This document shows positions 63,001-64,000 of a stretch of 64,000 bases of DNA, one piece after another. A program made the position numbers and the translations under genes. Numbering within the stretch: the stretch's first letter is position 1; each line of letters begins with the position of its first letter. This DNA is from Lewinellaceae bacterium (GTDB lineage Bacteria; Bacteroidota; Bacteroidia; Chitinophagales; Saprospiraceae). The notes under the pieces are model-generated. The model did no database searches. It was not told the origin of the DNA and saw only the letters and a list, made by a program, of their open reading frames with translations. The stretch is taken from positions 859,501-923,500 of the forward strand of contig JACJYE010000001.1 of assembly GCA_020636255.1 (NCBI GenBank). The letters are read 5' to 3'.

Positions 63001-64000
63001 GCCGCAGTTGACCGTAGTGTCGGCAGGCACGACAAAAGTGGGCGGAATGGTATCTATAACCGTAATGGCCTGTTCGCGGATAGACGTATTGCCACAAAGG
63101 TCGCGCACCTGCCAGCTGCGTTTGATCTGGTAGGTGTGCGGGCAGCCGTCATTGTCGTCTACGATGTTGTCGGAGAAAAAGACGGTGATGGGGCCGCCGC
63201 AGAGGTCTATGGTATCGGTTACCGTGCCGGTGATGCTGAGGTCGAGAGCATCCTGGCCGCAGGAAATGGTAGTATCCGGCGGCACGGTAAAGCTCGGGGC
63301 GCGCTCGTCGCGCACCTCTACGATATGCACAGACGTCGTCATATTGCCGCAGGAGTCCGAAACCGTCCAGGTGCGGCGAATATTGTATTCCCGGTCGTCG
63401 CAAAGGCTGGTGACCGGTATGGAATCCTGGGTATAGGCTGCCACGAGGCCCGGCTGGCAGTCCTGAATGCTAACCATAGACGGCGGGTTGTTGGCCAGGT
63501 AGAGGGCGACTGTGTCGCAGCCTATTCTGACGGTATCCGCCGGCAGGCCCAGCAGGATGGGGGGGGTAGTGTCTATCGTGACGAAGGTGATGTCGAGGGT
63601 TCCCGGGTTTCCGCAGGCATCATCGTAGGCGAAGGTGACGAGCAGGGTGTCACAGGGCTCCGGAAAGGAGCTGGGGATCGGCGCGGTAGGCCCGAAGTTG
63701 GCCACGCCGCTGCAGTCGGAAATGTTAGAGCCGAGGATGAGCTGGATACTGTTTTTCCAGCTGACGTAACCCGTATCCATAGCCGGCTCGCAGGCCATCA
63801 CGGCGTCGAGCGGGTCGATGGCGCCGAAGTTGGGCGCCTGGGTGTCGGGCAGGATGGTAATTTCCTGCGTATCGCGCGTGACGTTCATGTCGGAGTCCGT
63901 GGCTTCCCATATCCTCAGGACCACGCCTCCGACACAGGGGTCGATGGTGGCCGGGTCGGGCATGTCTACGGGGAAGGCCTTGGGAAGGGGCCCGTCCTCC
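57100..64000 (-). CDS. Giant HYR/Ig-repeat surface adhesin with type B type IX sorting domain (5' end beyond the window)
   Basis: At least 2,300 residues are visible and the frame is still open at 64000, so the N-terminus is missing. From the visible N-end come several HYR domains (repeated TDTIPPTFVVPADTTVNCGQ-type starts and VTDSCGN ends), two of them interrupted by inserts of about 150 residues. About nine Ig-like repeats of 80-90 residues then share YQWTGPNGYTS- and GTYxLxVxxNGC-type strands. Three GxDxxxCxGD modules and one cadherin-like module (VLANDDIPQNSYITILDGPQ) follow. The end is IITPNGDGINDVFTI ... FNRWGDEVFRS ... NWDGTFNGEGLPADTYFYII, the CHU_C/gliding-motility sorting domain. 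It is exported by the type IX system with the adjacent PorP/SprF protein and probably serves adhesion or gliding. Confidence 0.93.
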   Translation of the reverse strand, partial: EDGPLPKAFPVDMPDPATIDPCVGGVVLRIWEATDSDMNVTRDTQEITILPDTQAPNFGAIDPLDAVMACEPAMDTGYVSWKNSIQLILGSNISDCSGVANFGPTAPIPSSFPEPCDTLLVTFAYDDACGNPGTLDITFVTIDTTPPILLGLPADTVRIGCDTVALYLANNPPSMVSIQDCQPGLVAAYTQDSIPVTSLCDDREYNIRRTWTVSDSCGNMTTSVHIVEVRDERAPSFTVPPDTTISCGQDALDLSITGTVTDTIDLCGGPITVFFSDNIVDDNDGCPHTYQIKRSWQVRDLCGNTSIREQAITVIDTIPPTFVVPADTTVNCGQENDLMITGVPTMLMDNCDDSLSYSMGPETIIPGLCQYEFIIERAWAVTDSCGNETQLIQRITVIDTIAPVLGAQATDKVITCMAGMDIAQEFSNWINSHGGATASDNCALDDELEWKAYKAGTDTLVSMPALVCPAPSDTIVMQAVDFVVLDRCGNADTTSAIFIVIDNTPPAIMQCPEDIVVASDPAQCEALFTLLPPLVEEECAASLLTESIDRMATLTSGAAPGQEGVTPVDPVYLEFTVANPLPVNAAGDATLTIILRNADAEGMTEYFRVLGEDGSLLGRTGRSLAQCSDSDTTLTIPAAKINTWALDGAVSISLVPNIQPTLSGSFAVNDICSPDSRVEANLAFQVRDFAQLHYQYRINNGAAVSVSPVGPTDVPLPLGENTITYYVSDCAGNQDSCTYKVTVEDREPPILDCPSDISVGLDPGSCTSMVSLPFPEGVTDNCGVAGTYEVSMPLDTASAWLTFTEDPNLNDFVANAKTYTFQNVAANAVGVVTLTLDIRGDFSSNGAFVRVFGDSGALVGGTPVGAAACGSAGQVSLPILADTFNVWAADGVVEFLIEPNPIQVPPGLPGDGINPCGMGVVNADGEVDSISYIFATLSYREITPYYFATGATSIAYTQMAPPAITPTHEFNVGETVVSYVTADDQGNQDTCSFSVFVIDNEPPVALCQATIVEINPSGLEVDTVSVMEFDAGSYDNCLIDTMFLSPNTFTCEQAGTTVMATLTVVDGSGNTSTCTKPIRIEAEPPAPTFSPGICGGDTLYLFANPPVAQGGVVYTYRWYNPNGLLISTQQNPVIPNVSAGNAGAYVLQITGLTGCVAEEVVNVTITNLPLTPAINTSLNVCNDDDIVMNASVTLNNAIYRWYRGLPPGNLVATTNVPQYVVPGPHQPGTQQYYLTIEANGCVSEPSLPVAINVTNRPVAIVNDDEITQCEGAPILLGTFVTGVTYLWTGPSGFSSTSQFPTVIDESTLANAGVYQLVVTKNGCSSQPDFTVVNLLPKPQTPVLTIESGVAGICEGETLILKTLPTGASTYHWVRPNLSEFTTTTNLFLLPNATNDYEGPWYVYTKKFGCDSDPSNTVNVVINEVPEAMVSADPPEVCVNTQLKLFASPTLANATYQWTGPNGYTSVAQNPVINNVTMDHQGTYKVKVKTQQGCMDTASMYVTVLPSVNIAAISNDAPACLDGPTDINLQATLFPPDDGSYTYQWTGPGAYMSIDSVAVIPNATAANNGNYQLVVFTGDGCRSAPAATLVNTRNAPATPPMPVLDATTMPPFCTGDDIILSINPYSGNGITYNWVTPGGMVMTSMERLSLSNLSTDDSGPYRVFVTLNGCNSDTSAMLPVTINPIPTAVATSNSPVCEGEALQLFGSAPAGSAYQWVGPFTSSLQNPVIAAADPMLHSGTYTLVAMRNGCTSAPTSVNVVVNEKPNTPLVSNSGPVCISTPGTALALSVSPASATSGASYVWYYNGDTVGVTQSLNYLLSDFTGFPGGQYTFSVEANLNDCISDPSLPTTATLSTIPDEDAFAGLDTAFCIGDVAELAGNPPALSTGQWAQAGGDTAGVEILEPQAPATAVEGLLGGNTYAFSWSLSSGACVNFSVDTVFVQIKVPEGAGAGDDQLLCAGDTIRLAAANPVQGMGEWSQSDVQADFNIVIDDELDPATTISGAGVAPGNIYVFTWTVHSECGIREDDVFITISDNDPYAGLDQLFCNDDGDAELSAKEPAEGSFGRWSSPDGAILFSSRDSMRTAVSNLKVGDNIFIWTLDDGYCGASSRDTVVVNYQENPVAANDIASIEFAVETEVNVLANDDIPQNSYITILDGPQHGTARVTGDSTFSYLPDVNFIGEDRLAYEVCSDGCECSTAQVKLFVGEDAQCIAPNIITPNGDGINDVFTIPCLLNVGDFPHSQVLIFNRWGDEVFRSTQPYHNNWDGTFNGEGLPADTYFYIIYFGEGHPPANGYLLIQR

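Noticed and set aside
1..64000. CRISPR array, tRNA or rRNA genes, prophage or insertion-sequence transposase
   Set aside because: Nothing with regular spacer repeats, cloverleaf arms, rRNA cores or transposase motifs was seen on reading; a dedicated scan could still find a missed tRNA.

Overview
The window looks like chromosomal DNA of a Bacteroidota bacterium, most likely a GC-rich member of the Saprospiria. The evidence is two proteins with a gliding-motility-type (type B) C-terminal sorting domain, a PorP/SprF-family protein beside an OmpA/PD40 protein, a SusC/SusD pair, promoters of the TTG-N(19-21)-TAnnTTTG kind, and little sign of Shine-Dalgarno sequences. No rRNA, tRNA, CRISPR array or transposase gene was seen. 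The genus is not determined.

Layout. 1-1.9 kb: the start of an lgt-like gene and mtaB. About 2.0-6.7 kb: an AT-richer accessory island holding a deletion scar of a UPF0175/DUF3368 toxin-antitoxin pair, two beta-lactamase-fold serine hydrolases and a quinone-oxidoreductase-like enzyme, punctuated by three same-orientation copies of an interspersed repeat. 6.7-8.3 kb: a cysteine-containing GMC oxidoreductase. 8.6-11.6 kb: a compact operon of a J-domain/pseudokinase protein, a VWA protein and a divergent adenylosuccinate-synthetase-like enzyme, behind a Bacteroidota promoter overlapped by paired palindromes. This is the best candidate for an undescribed system. 12-17.4 kb: a secreted zinc deacylase-like protein, two exported proteins of unknown function and a type B T9SS cargo. 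17.4-20 kb: a possible structured RNA, a glucosaminidase and a related-looking degenerate protein. 20.5-27.6 kb: a large exported protein and a SusC/SusD pair.

27.6-44.4 kb is an anaerobic energy block. On the minus strand lie an unusually long pyruvate:ferredoxin oxidoreductase, rnfC-D-G-E-A, a small Cys-rich membrane protein resembling NqrM, an FNR-like flavoprotein and rnfB. Divergently on the plus strand lies a group-3d-type NAD-coupled [NiFe] hydrogenase (hoxF, a fused hoxU-hoxY, hoxH, maturation protease). Together they suggest that pyruvate oxidation yields reduced ferredoxin, Rnf passes those electrons to NAD while pumping ions, and the hydrogenase exchanges NADH electrons with protons or H2.

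44.5-53.9 kb holds a thiolase, a sulfatase, a 2-hydroxyacid dehydrogenase, an acyl-CoA synthetase, a tiny membrane protein, PpiD with a clear terminator, and a radical SAM/SPASM protein. 53.9-64 kb is a type IX secretion trio: a giant HYR/Ig-repeat adhesin running off the right edge, then a PorP/SprF protein and an OmpA/PD40 protein.
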